The notes under the pieces: model-generated
What the model was told of the DNA's origin: nothing
Seen by the model: the letters and a program-made list of their open reading frames with translations, nothing else
Databases searched by the model: none
Made by a program: the position numbers and the translations under genes
Shown here: in pieces, positions 38,701 to 44,769 of the stretch
Numbering within the stretch: the first letter of the stretch is position 1
How the letters are laid out: every line of letters begins with the position of its first letter
Assembly: GCA_031308135.1 (NCBI GenBank)
Contig: JAHLJT010000631.1
Span: forward strand, 216,327,773-216,391,772
Source of the DNA: Acheta domesticus
Taxonomy: Eukaryota > Arthropoda > Insecta > Orthoptera > Gryllidae
Reading direction: 5' to 3'
Length of the DNA stretch: 64,000 nt

Positions 38701-41700
38701 TTATTAACAATCAACGGAACCTTATGTGGTTGCTTCATACCAGTACATTTACAATAGACAGAACGGGCAAGAGATAGTATCTAGAATAATGCGGATGCGA
38801 TTTATAGACTTCAGAATTTACATCTAAGGCATCTTTTCCCACTCTAATTCCTCAATCTCACCGCATTCTGTTAAACGAGAATTTCACATTTCACTCTTCC
38901 TTCTTCAGATGTATTTACAGATTTTCAGTCGGTGTACGATGTACTTTAACATATATATTCGTACAATACGGATTAGAAGGATTATCTTCAATTATTAGTT
39001 AAGGTATATTGAAGGTATTTGTTGCTAGACAAACTCATCTACATATCCTGAATGAAAATTTAAATCAAGTGTCTTTCGGGGTCTCCTTTCCTGGCTTATG
39101 GAATCAATAAAGAAATTGGAAAATCCCCAGAAGAAAACGGGAATTTTATATCTTTCACTAAATATTTTCGGCACTTTAACTAATACTTTCACCTGTCGCA
39201 TTCAGAACGCTAATATCATTCAATAAAATTCTCACCAATGTCGTTCAACGAGCTAGAGAAGTTCATTAATTACTGTAGCTGTTTAGATCAAATGCGAGGG
39301 AGATGCGACGAGTCTGAAAATAATATATTACATTTCTTTTGACAGTTTCACAAGCATTTTGGAACAACCGTGTGAAAATGAAAACAGAATTTCATGGTTT
39401 TGTGGTTAACAAAACAAACTAAACAGTGACATTTACTTAATGGCACAGAGTCATCTCAAGTTTCAAATATTCGTGTGACATAAATGAGAACCATTGGTTT
39501 ATGAAATGTACAAAAAGTATGATTTTGATTAGAAGAGAAACGATTTTTAGTGCCACACTTTATCATGCACTCCCTTACAATTGGTTGCCGCGGCCATAAC
39601 CTTGGTTCTACGAAGCTCCTGTAGCACCTCACAGAGCTGAAAGAGCGTTAAGAGTGTAAAGCAATCCGCTCTCTTTTTTTCTTCCTTTCTTTCTCTCCGA
39701 TGACGCCGTAGCCTGGGTCGGGCTCTGGCCTGACACTGCAGCATGTCGGATTCAGATACTGTGTCTTAGCCAATTTTCTTTCTTGGGGGTTTGGCAAGTG
39801 ACGGATGTTTTAAGAACACTGAGCACTATATGGAGGGAAAACTTCTTTCGTAACACTTCATGAAATAGAAAATTTTCAAATATTTTCATCTCAATAAAAA
39901 GTAAAAAATAATATTATTATTTATGGTATTATTGTACTCTAAATGCAAAATTTGTTCCCTTTGCATTTGCTACTACCAAAAGACATAAAAGTGCATTGAT
40001 TACCTGACGTGTATGATCTTTGTCGAGTTATTTTAAATTAAATGTGATTAATTTACAACACGCCAAGCCCTCATCTAGCTATGCATCTACTTAGAGATTG
40101 TGGGCAATGAAGCATACGGAACACTGGCTTTTTACCCTTCTTTACGGATGGAAAAAGAGAAGGAAGAACAGCGTGCGATGCTTAGGCTGATGTTTAAAGA
40201 AGTTCTGCTCCGAAATAACAGTTAAAGTGTCGTTTAAAATAAAAACAAATCGGTAACTTAGAAGTGAGAGCATAAGCAAATACTTTCAACGGTCTGATTT
40301 TTAAAATGTGAGGACATATACACGGACGTACAATTCACATGAACGTAAACGTTAACATGGCCAATCCATCTATTTCTATACAATAAATTCTCAAGTAAAG
40401 AAACTCAATATACAAAGGAAGGACATCAAGTAAAATGGACACGATCATGCTTGGATGACAATTACTTTGTATAATATGAGTGCCATGATTCTTTCTATTC
40501 TTTCTTTCTTTCATTAGCAATTTTAATAATGAATGAAAATGTATGCTCTTACAAAATACATTTGTTTCTGTCTAACGAAAACAGTAGAAATTATTTGGAT
40601 CTTGCTGCGGTGTTGCTACTGTGTTGTCCTGAGATCACGTTGAAGTATACGTGAAAGCTTGCAGCTGGCAAACGTGGGCAGTTACTTTTTATGTTTATGT
40701 TCAAGTTTACGTTTACGTTAACGTTCACCGTTGTGATCGATTCTAATCAATAAAAAAGCACCGCTTTTGTGTTTCATTGCGAATAGGGAGTGTTAGCACA
40801 TATTTAACCTCTCTTCCAAGTCACGTGATTGACGTTGGATCTGTCACAACGAGCTTTAAGTTTCTGTGCTTGTTAAGCCGCTGCATGAGCGCATAAGATT
40901 TTGCACCAATGAAAAAAATGGATACGGATGCAATGGTTCAATCTTATGGATGCAATAATTGTATGTTAAATCAGGGCAGCTCAATTACAAGAATTGGTGC
41001 CACGCTTCCGACGATGGGCCGCTGCGTTGTCCGCGCGCGCCACTTGCCTTTCACTAGACTAGAGCCGAGCGCCCGAGCGCCTCCCCTCTCCTCCCGGCGG
41101 GTTGACTCGACTAACAGTGGGCCACCCGGTGACCCGCAGTTAAGCGCACGCCAAACAAGCCGCTTTTTTGGACGGATTTGGAGTGAATTAGTATTTCTTT
41201 CATCGTATGTGATTTCTTCTGACATTTGTCTAAGTATTATAAACCACGCCGCTTCTAAATCAGAAAGCGCATATTTCTCGTCACATGCAATGATAAGTCC
41301 TAAACTCACGTTCGTTGTGGAGCATGTTAAATGAATATCGCGTGTGTGATTTTGTTTTAGTGCCTAAGGTATGCCCCCAACGCGCTAAAACTCTTTTTGA
41401 ACTTAATCAGTATGAGATTCTAGCATCGAAAGTCACGTGATTTATAGTGAATAAGGTCAAGACGTTACAAATGTGCTAAAACGCACTGGTTTCATTTATG
41501 AATGAGCTTTAAGATCCAACTTACCCACGTAGCACACGGCGTTGATGATTCCTTACAAATGTGCCAAAACGCACTGGTTTCATTATGAATGAGCTTTAAG
41601 ATCCAACTTACCCACGTAGCACACGGCGTTGATGATTCCTTACAAATGTGCCAAAACGCACTGGTTTCATTATGAATGAGCTTTAAGATCCAACGTACCC

Positions 41701-44167
41701 ACGTAGCACACGGCGTTGATGATTCCTTTGTCGGCGGTGCTGATCTCCAAGTCGCACTGCGCCGCGGGCAGCGCGTAGCCAGTGCTCAACATCTCTACAA
41801 GCGTCGCCATGAGGCCCAGCCCGCAGATCAGCTGCAGCTTGTAGTGGAACCACCCTTGGCCTACGGTGACACAACACAATACTCTTGTGCACATGTACCG
41901 TTCATTCGAATTAAACCTTAAAATATTTGGCCTCATTTGCGCTATTTACCTGTCTTGGCCACAGCATCTTCGAAATCAAGTGATGCGTCTGCCGACTGCT
42001 CGACATCCTGCCCTGCAATTGTATTTATTAATAGAGTAACATGGTTCAGGTAAATAAGCGTAATTTTGAATTTTAAGTGTTTCTAACAATAATTACAGTA
42101 CACTATTACTAAACTAATATAAGCTGCAAGAATGCTACTCGCTTCATTGAATATCGGAGATTTAATAAACAATGGAAGAATGAGTTTCATTTTTTTTAAA
42201 TTTACTGTTCGCTTATTGAAAGTATTGAAGTGAAGTACAACAAATAGAATATTGAAACAAAGTATGTTGTTAGTCCCTTATGAAATTATTCTTGGCGACT
42301 TGTTTGACATCACTTGACTTCAATCTAGATTAATTGAGACAATGAACGCACTGTTAGTGACTACCGACGCTGACTTCCGACGATACTGTTTGTTTACAGC
42401 ATTGAAACATATGAGATTTCTAAGCAGCTGTATCAAATATTCTGATGTACAAAAATTTAAACAAAAAGGGTTTATAAACGCGTGGTTGTCTAAGTGTAAC
42501 AGAAAATTTGAAAACTATGTAATAAAGTATATGACACGTAAAAATAGAGAACAATGTACAGTATTATAATAATTTTAATTTTCTATTGTCGAAAAGCGTA
42601 TTCTTTCGAATACTACGACTGAAAAAATGTTTTAAAAATGTGTTTTCTGTGACATTTACAAAACTAAGAGTTTACATCACCTTCAACTGTAGTAACTCGA
42701 TAGCTGCAAGTAATTCGGCGAGCTAAAACGTCATTTATGATCAAGTTCTACGTGTCACGCAGTTAGCAATAAGGAGTGAGTGGGGTGAACATGTTGGCTA
42801 GTGCATTTGGCTTCCACCAATTGGGTCTCGGTTCCGATCCCCGTCCAATACATGAAGAATGTGTTTTGGACAATTCGAGCTTTCTTCAACCATTTCTTCG
42901 TCACCATTCATCTCATCATTATTGCTATCATCACTCTATGATCTCAGTTGAAGGTCCCTTATATCTCTATTTCATATGTATTGTTTTAATGTAACTCCTT
43001 TTTAAATTTAATATGCTTATTTAGATTAAACAATTTATTTCGTTTTGCGATTTTCGTCTGTCCTGTCACTCTGTTTGTCCGGGCCAATCAGAAGCTTCAC
43101 AGATTTTCATAGGATTTTCACTGAAAGGCGGATTATGCAGACGGGCATAATCTAGACTACATTTTTTCAACATAATATTTTCTATTATTTTAAGAAGAAC
43201 TGATTTGCTTGATTTTTCCTTTCTACAAACCTACAGGTTTAAATCTACAGTGAAAATATAATTCAAGCTTAGTGAAATTTTGAACACTTGACCTGCAAAA
43301 TAAGAGAAAATTTACTCTGCATGAAATTTTATAAAAACTACCCTCATCCCCCTTTCGCACTTCTAAAGTTCCCTCTTTCAGTTTTTCGTAAATATCATGA
43401 CAAGATGAAACATTTTTTCAAAGTGAATAGTCGTTTCAAAAATCCCCATTAAATGTCCCACTAAGTGCATTTTCATTAATTTCAATAGCGCAATTAGGCT
43501 TTGAATAAATGGGTGTCAAATTGGTTTCTAGACGTCTGCCGGGAGTGAGCAACAAGATGTTTCTAGCTGTCCGAAGCAAGGAAGGTGATACCATCGATGA
43601 AGATGGTTCTGAGTGGTATGGTCGGGGCTTGGAGAGGCAAACGAGAGTGAGAATGAAGGTATATCTGGGCGGATGGAATGGACCAGGGTGAGATCGGGAG
43701 GGACAGGGAAGGGTCGGGTCAAGGCAGCTAAGGGCGATGCTGGGCGGGACAGGTTAGAAGTAGATGAAATTCCATTGTAAACATAACTCATTCCTTTTTC
43801 TTCATCGTGACTATTTCGATTAATAAAAACCCAGACAACACGGAGTGCTTCAGCTAGTGAACGAATAAAATGAAACAGCAAGGACTGGCATCTTCTCACC
43901 GTGGCGGAGGCGAGACTAGGCCGCTCCCCGCCGCCGCGCGCAGCCGCGCCGCACCCACCTGCCTGGGGCGCTGCTCCCGCCGGCTGGGCAGAGGGCCTTC
44001 GCCGCAAGTACTTCTCAACGTACAAGTAATACCCCAGAGCTGGCGACAGACGGCAGTGCCAAGCCACGCGTTCCCTTACCTCGCACCGCCTCCGCCGTCG
44101 CCGCCGCGCCGCCGCCACCACCGCCGCCACCGCTGTCGCCACCACCGCCACCCGCCGCCGCCTCCAT
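14675..44167 (-). CDS. SV2-like major facilitator superfamily transporter, 11 coding exons, 576 aa
   Basis: Joined coding exons (minus order): 44167-44080, 42012-41950, 41860-41699, 32637-32475, 31124-31003, 27966-27725, 24789-24590, 17171-16834, 15423-15264, 15175-15048, 14739-14675. All splice sites are GT-AG and every phase matches, giving 576 codons plus TGA. The protein has about 12 membrane segments, the MFS loop motif GxxxDxxGRR at residues 114-123, a long extracellular/luminal loop after TM7 (about 360-425) with N-glycosylation sequons at Asn389 and Asn397, and the SV2-typical ELFPTNLRAMAV...GRLGTVVGS region (506-532). SV2-family proteins are membrane transporters or vesicle proteins, and vertebrate SV2 is synaptic; the substrate here is unknown. 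The N-terminal Gly/Ala-rich segment is the least certain part. It could equally be called an SV2B/SV2C-like or organic-cation-type transporter. Confidence 0.93.
15048..15175 (-). CDS. SV2-like gene, exon 10 (TM11-TM12)
   Basis: Acceptor TCTGTGTTGCAG, donor GTAAGA. It codes residues 513-556 with Ala-Met-Ala-Val-Cys-Leu-Ser-Leu-Met at 514-522 and Gly-Arg-Leu-Gly-Thr-Val-Val-Gly-Ser at 524-532, a hallmark of insect SV2-like proteins. The intron to exon 9 is 88 bp. Confidence 0.95.
15264..15423 (-). CDS. SV2-like gene, exon 9 (TM9-TM10)
   Basis: The acceptor is TTGTTTTTACAG, the donor GTGGGT. It codes residues 460-513, ending Val-Val-Glu-Leu-Phe-Pro-Thr-Asn-Leu-Arg, a strongly conserved family motif. 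A second acceptor-like CTACAG 20 bp upstream would break the frame. Base use is closer to neutral than in exons 4-8. Confidence 0.95.
15424..16639. other. Intron 8 (most of 1.4 kb)
   Basis: AT-rich intronic DNA between exons 8 and 9 without recognised elements apart from the repeat A piece at its 5' end. Confidence 0.6.
16640..16760 (+). repeat. Repeat A terminal fragment
   Basis: TTTTACTTTTTCGCCTTACA, then AGAAAGTTATGTAACCTTGC and CAAATTTTCGACAGAAAA match the start of repeat A copies (2183-2280 and 8520-8610). It lies about 75-195 bp downstream of the exon 8 donor in gene sense. Confidence 0.55.
16834..17171 (-). CDS. SV2-like gene, exon 8 (large loop and TM8)
   Basis: The longest exon (338 bp), acceptor TTTCTCCTCAG, donor GTAAGT. 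It codes residues 347-460: Ala-Asn-Gly-Leu...Leu-Trp-Leu-Pro-Glu-Ile-Phe-Asn-Arg (348-361), a glycosylatable loop with sequons Asn389-Gly-Ser and Asn397-Phe-Thr and cysteines at 377 and 420, then TM8 and the Val-Gly-Lys-Arg turn (453-456). A SINE tail ends 29 bp upstream of the acceptor. Confidence 0.95.
17200..17609 (-). mobile_element. SINE S1, 3' part (split copy)
   Basis: On minus this is the 3' part of S1 ending in an (AATC)n tail, seen on plus as TTGATTGATTGATTGATTGG. It matches the 3' end at 33641-33681 and the copy at 28540. The SINE is cut at 17609 by the transposon at 17610-19790, and its 5' part resumes at 19791. It is in the same sense as the host gene and sits in intron 7. Confidence 0.82.
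17610..19790 (+). mobile_element. 2.18-kb DNA transposon with Transib-like ends
   Basis: Terminal inverted repeats of about 40 bp: the left reads CACAGTGTGTAATTTTGGCC, the right (reverse complement) CACACTGTGTAATTTTGGCC, both followed by ATCTAC and GGGCAG. The flanking 5-bp sequences are CAGCG (17605-17609) and CGGCG (19791-19795). The left terminal heptamer CACAGTG equals the consensus RAG recombination-signal heptamer, as expected of Transib transposons, which make GC-rich 5-bp duplications. The insertion splits an S1 SINE, confirming its boundaries. Internal coding is decayed. Superfamily assignment is inference; the boundaries are directly visible. Confidence 0.75.
18160..18700 (+). pseudogene. 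Decayed transposase-like reading frame inside the 17610-19790 element
   Basis: One frame at 18160-18298 starts at an ATG and ends at TAA. Another at about 18400-18585 reads Ile-Gly-Arg-Ser-Thr-Lys-Ser-Phe followed by Pro-Arg-Thr-Lys-Arg-Gln-Arg-Val and Ser-Glu-Glu-Leu, then meets a stop and continues. From memory the Gly-Arg-Pro-x-Lys-x-Phe...Ser-Lys-Arg-Arg-Lys pattern resembles the N-terminal part of proteins encoded by arthropod DNA transposons. I cannot confirm the family. Confidence 0.45.
19500..20550. repeat. AT-rich simple repeats
   Basis: An (AT)n tract with small interruptions lies at about 19519-19556 and an (ATT)n tract at about 20526-20550. The first is inside the 17610-19790 transposon, the second in intron 7 beyond the SINE. 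Confidence 0.8.
19791..19960 (-). mobile_element. SINE S1, 5' part (split copy)
   Basis: It continues the interrupted SINE: CTAGAATTCTCCTTCTGGCA, then GACTCAAGCCCTAGGACCTC (B-box region in reverse) and CAGAGTCGCTGCTGGACTCA. It matches the reverse of 33140-33270. Confidence 0.75.
19961..24589. other. Intron 7, AT-rich remainder
   Basis: Mostly featureless AT-rich intron. One minus-strand open frame of 147 codons (23655-23212) stands out; its product is Leu/Ile/Thr-rich, contains several cysteines and I do not recognise it. No splice-consistent exon of the host gene is missing here, because exons 7 and 8 join in frame. Confidence 0.5.
24590..24789 (-). CDS. SV2-like gene, exon 7 (central loop, TM7)
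   Basis: Acceptor GTGCGCAG, donor GTGAGT. It codes residues 281-347: a basic Gly/Pro/Arg-rich cytosolic loop, then Leu-Phe-Arg-Arg-Pro-His and TM7. The loop is less conserved than the membrane segments. The exon is strongly GC-rich, and the tandem repeat at 24793 abuts its acceptor. Confidence 0.92.
24793..25160. repeat. GC-rich tandem repeat next to exon 7
   Basis: About two and a half imperfect copies of a 127-145-bp unit beginning CACGCCACGCCCAGGC (24844, 24989, diverged at 25116), each containing CCAACGCCCTTGACAC/CCAATGCCCTTA and GCACGACCCAAAACCC. It starts within a few bases of the exon 7 acceptor. Confidence 0.75.
25218..25278 (+). ncRNA. Hammerhead-ribozyme-like fold (probably degenerate)
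   Basis: Order of elements: stem I strand TTCGTC (25218-25223), core CTGAGGA (25224-25230), stem II GGTCGC/GCGACC (25232-25237/25244-25249), core GAAC (25251-25254, canonical GAAA), stem III GGC/GCC (25258-25260/25267-25269), TA at the cleavage position (25270-25271), closing stem I strand GGACGAA. All three helices and the CUGANGA box are present; the last core A is C. Such motifs accompany Penelope-like and other retroelements. Lies antisense to the host gene in intron 6. Confidence 0.6.
25290..27690. other. Intron 6, AT-rich remainder
   Basis: No gene or recognisable repeat seen. Short open frames are at background level. Confidence 0.5.
27725..27966 (-). CDS. SV2-like gene, exon 6 (end of TM5, TM6, start of central loop)
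   Basis: A 242-bp exon, acceptor GCGCGCGCAG, donor GTAAGT, leaving in phase 0. It codes residues 200-280: Leu-Ala-Trp-Leu at 201-204, Ser-Trp-Arg-Leu-Phe-Leu (221-226), Leu-Pro-Arg-Ser-Pro-Lys-Phe (244-250) and the Glu-Glu-Ala-Leu start of the cytosolic loop. Confidence 0.95.
28101..28285. repeat. Perfect 82-bp inverted repeat (hairpin)
   Basis: The arms 28101-28182 and 28204-28285 are exact reverse complements around a 21-base loop. The stem contains GCGGCCGAAAAAGC-type sequence and a CGTAAGTATTT segment. In gene sense it lies 135 bases upstream of the exon 6 acceptor and would fold into a long uninterrupted RNA duplex in the pre-mRNA. It is flanked by GT microsatellites. Confidence 0.92.
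28286..28525 (-). mobile_element. tRNA-derived SINE, family S2
   Basis: On minus it begins TGCCCGGTGACTGAGATTGC (28519) and has a perfect T-arm-like GCGGG-TTCGAGT-CCCGC with a 7-bp acceptor-like stem closing at CTCGGGCA (about 28436). A non-tRNA body and a (CA)n tail follow toward 28286. The anticodon arm does not pair properly, so this is a tRNA-derived SINE head rather than a working tRNA. Confidence 0.72.
28540..29068 (-). mobile_element. SINE S1, near full length
   Basis: In reverse it shows the S1 3' end (GTTGACGTGCACGGCAACTG), the CGGGAGG/GGCACCGCC body, TAGTGCATGTAAGTGTACGT, the TGCACGCGGTCTGTGG block, CGGTAGAATTCTCCTCCAGA and the B-box region CGGGTCTCGAACCCTAGGAC. Confidence 0.82.
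29070..30070. other. Intron 5, first unannotated part
   Basis: AT-rich intron. A plus-strand open frame at 29640-29867 is hydrophobic but short and unsupported. Nothing else seen. Confidence 0.4.
30075..30760 (+). mobile_element. Composite SINE-like element with two tRNA-like modules
   Basis: Two pol III B-box-like sites are present: ACGGGTTCGATTTCTGCC near 30147 and GTGGATTCGAATCCTGC near 30317, each preceded by an A-box-like stretch (CGTTAAAACGG and GTGGCTTGGAGAATTTGC). The rest (30430-30740) is moderately GC-rich, non-coding and not seen elsewhere in the window. Confidence 0.5.
30767..30975. repeat. 102-bp tandem duplication beside the exon 5 donor
   Basis: Two copies (30767-30868 and 30869-30975) start GATATTCACTTACCCTCGTA and contain CAATTTGATTCA and CAGCCCAATCCTA. 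In gene sense each contains GAGGGTAAGTGAA, a strong donor-like site. The array ends about 20 bp from the real exon 5 donor at 31002. Confidence 0.88.
31003..31124 (-). CDS. SV2-like gene, exon 5 (TM4-TM5)
   Basis: It codes residues 159-200, with Ala-Tyr-Leu-Gly-Glu-Phe at 169-174, conserved in the family, and a TM5 that starts at about 183. The acceptor GCGCAG is preceded by a pure GT repeat instead of a normal pyrimidine tract. The donor is GTGAGT. Confidence 0.94.
31130..31145. repeat. (AC)n microsatellite at the exon 5 acceptor
   Basis: In gene sense a GT repeat immediately precedes GCGCAG and replaces the usual pyrimidine tract. Length changes here would alter the 3' splice site context. 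Confidence 0.85.
31146..32460. other. Intron 4, AT-rich
   Basis: No repeat or gene recognised. A minus open frame of 121 codons at 31560-31195 is Ile/Lys/Asn-rich and looks random. Confidence 0.5.
32475..32637 (-). CDS. SV2-like gene, exon 4 (TM2-TM4)
   Basis: The acceptor is GCTGCGCAG, the donor GTGAGT; entered in phase 1, left in phase 2. It codes residues 105-159 with the MFS motif Gly114-Phe-Leu-Ala-Asp118-Thr-Arg-Gly-Arg-Arg123 and ends in Arg-Phe-Phe-Asn-Gly-Phe. Codon third positions are almost all G or C. Confidence 0.95.
32715..32963. mobile_element. Foldback MITE, copy 1 (249 bp)
   Basis: It begins CTGCGATTTTTGTAGGAAGA and ends with the reverse complement TCTTCCTAGAAAAATCGCAG. The outer 77 bp pair almost perfectly, while the inner part pairs with more mismatches around CGCACGATCGCGACCG. 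TATA flanks both sides, consistent with a TA target duplication. The hairpin starts 78 bases upstream of the exon 4 acceptor. A second family member lies at 54782-55022. Confidence 0.88.
32971..34324. mobile_element. Inverted-repeat-bounded element with a nested SINE
   Basis: The left end GCCGCTCCATAATAGC...GGAACGGCAAC (32971-33010) is matched in reverse by GTTGCCGTTCCCGTTC...TATTGTGGAGCGGC ending at 34324. The interior carries short GAACGGCAAC repeats (33001-33060) and the S1 SINE at 33130-33681. No transposase frame is visible and no target duplication is clear. Confidence 0.55.
33130..33681 (+). mobile_element. SINE S1, best-preserved copy (about 550 bp)
   Basis: The tRNA-like head has an A-box-like GGTGGCTCAGGCC and the B box GGTTCGAATCC at 33192. 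The body contains GGAGAATTCCGGCTGCTCTG, TTTCTCCGATCATCACC, CGCGCGATCTTTCCTTC, ACATGCACTACACTACC and GGGGGAAAACCCCGCTAGCC. The 3' end is an AATCAATCAAT-type tail. It is the reference for the S1 family in this window. Confidence 0.85.
34540..34853 (+). repeat. Repeat A, 3' terminal fragment
   Basis: It ends with GGTGGCAGCTGGTAAG, GCTAGCCCAGAC, AATATGAGAAAGTCTGTGCT and GCGCCACTAGTTT, as in the other repeat A ends (9530-9640 and 58110-58213). The 5' part is missing. Confidence 0.75.
35505..35697 (+). mobile_element. SINE S1 3' fragment
   Basis: GGTGTCCCGCTGGTGGTAGA, GGGGGAAAACCCCGCTAGTC, GACGGTAGGTCGGCGCCAGA, CTACACTTACGGGAATAATG and GTTGACGCGCCCGGAAAC lead into an (AATC)n tail. Matches 33490-33681. 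Confidence 0.85.
35700..41000. other. Intron 3, long AT-rich part
   Basis: No gene seen. Slightly GC-richer stretches at 37660-37870 and 39560-39760 are unexplained. A weak inverted relation between GAACGTAAACGTTAACATGG (40340) and ACGTTTACGTTAACGTTC (40707) may mark a small element. Confidence 0.45.
41005..41200. other. GC-rich, CpG-containing block in intron 3
   Basis: About 200 bp (GCGTTGTCCGCGCGCGCCAC, CCCCTCTCCTCCCGGCGG, GGGCCACCCGGTGACCCGCA) contrasts with AT-rich surroundings, 0.5 kb inside intron 3. It could be an alternative promoter, an enhancer or captured DNA; no coding support. Confidence 0.35.
41465..41727. repeat. Triplicated 87-bp block spanning the exon 3 donor
   Basis: Three copies start at 41465, 41553 and 41640 (spacing 88 and 87 bp). 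The copy at 41640-41727 holds the true exon 3 end and donor. The other two repeat the last 29 exon bases and donor. In gene sense the extra copies read GGGTAAGT (a better donor), the true one GGGTACGT. Copies are otherwise nearly identical, so the event is recent. Confidence 0.95.
41699..41860 (-). CDS. SV2-like gene, exon 3 (TM1 and start of TM2)
   Basis: The acceptor is CACCGTAG and the donor GTACGT. The 162-bp exon codes residues 51-105 with TM1 at about 58-80. The last 29 bases of the exon and its donor belong to an 87-bp block repeated twice more downstream (see 41465-41727). Reading through the donor meets a stop ten codons on. Confidence 0.93.
41950..42012 (-). CDS. SV2-like gene, exon 2
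   Basis: A 63-bp exon between ACAATTGCAG and a GTAAAT donor, with phase 1 on both sides. It encodes residues 30-51, including the Asp-Phe-Glu-Asp-Ala motif that precedes the first membrane segment in SV2-like proteins (residues 42-46). The intron to exon 3 is only 89 bp. Confidence 0.88.
42013..43500. other. Intron 1, with a tRNA-like SINE head at about 42770-42880
   Basis: Within this AT-rich intron a stretch with GGGTGAACATGTTGGCTAGT and a B-box-like GGTCTCGGTTCCGATCCCCG near 42825 looks like the head of a third tRNA-derived SINE. The rest has nothing recognisable. Confidence 0.45.
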
Positions 44168-44210
44168 ACAAATCGCAGGTAATGTTCCAACTCCGGACGG
44201 CTGAAAAGAG
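43860..44210 (-). promoter_or_regulatory. GC-rich region around coding exon 1
   Basis: CpG-rich, with CCGCCGCGCGCAGCCGCGCC at about 43930 and the Gly/Ala-coding GCC array of exon 1. GC-rich 5' ends are common for transcribed genes; no TATA box or initiator was identified, so a promoter role is inference. Confidence 0.35.
44080..44167 (-). CDS. SV2-like gene, coding exon 1 (Gly/Ala-rich N-terminus)
   Basis: The ATG at 44167-44165 starts 29 codons plus one base, ending CGA-G before a GTAAGG donor. The phase fits exon 2 exactly. Residues are Met-Glu-Ala-Ala-Ala, then a poly-Gly stretch with one Asp-Ser, then Ala/Thr. A strong acceptor TTTCTCTCTTTTCAG precedes 44200, so the exon probably runs 44200-44080 with a 33-base 5' UTR. 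The start is supported by phase and splice signals, not by family homology, since the N-termini of this family vary. Confidence 0.6.
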
Positions 44211-44603
44211 AGAAATATTTCCGAACGCGAAAATATGTGTTCCGTCACTTTCACTGATGCAGAATGTCTTCCGCAAAATTTTGTGCTCAAAAGTTCGGAA
44301 AATGTAAATGAAAAAACTCGCACAAATTATGTATTTCTTATATTACAAACTCACTTATTGTACCAATTGAGTTATGTATCACGAATTTTTCACGAGGGTG
44401 CTCCAAATAACTGGGGCGGAAGGCAGGTTCTATCCCCTTTCAGGACTCCGGTCCAGAAGAGACTGGCGGTAATCACAGCGTCATCGGCGGAACCGAAGCC
44501 GGCAATGGAGGGGCGATAATGGCTAACGGCGGTGGCATGACGCCGACGAGGCGGGTGGCGAGAGGAAGTTTTTGCTTCTCTAAGCCCCCCAGATCCAACC
44601 TAC

Positions 44604-44760
44604 CTGCGATCCTGCCGAGAGTTTCCATCTCTTTTGCGCCCCGAAGAAACAACTGGCGTCGAATTCCGGGCTCGGTTTGAAGTGGCGAATGGCCAAATGA
44701 GAAAGCAAGCAGAGTATGTTTGCTCACGTTTGTCACTTACTTAGTGCAAGATTTCCCGTT
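44604..44760 (-). other. Possible non-coding 5' UTR exon of the SV2-like gene
   Basis: A good donor, GATCGCAG followed by GTAGGTTGG, lies at 44604/44603 on minus and could splice to the strong acceptor before 44200. The exon would contain upstream ATGs (44736, 44632) in a different frame from the SV2 start. The 5' limit is unknown. Confidence 0.3.
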
Positions 44761-44769
44761 ATCATACGG

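Noticed and set aside
43528..44190. 220-codon minus frame as the N-terminus of the transporter
   Set aside because: It reads the triplet array in a different frame from the phase-compatible start exon and shows no family similarity.
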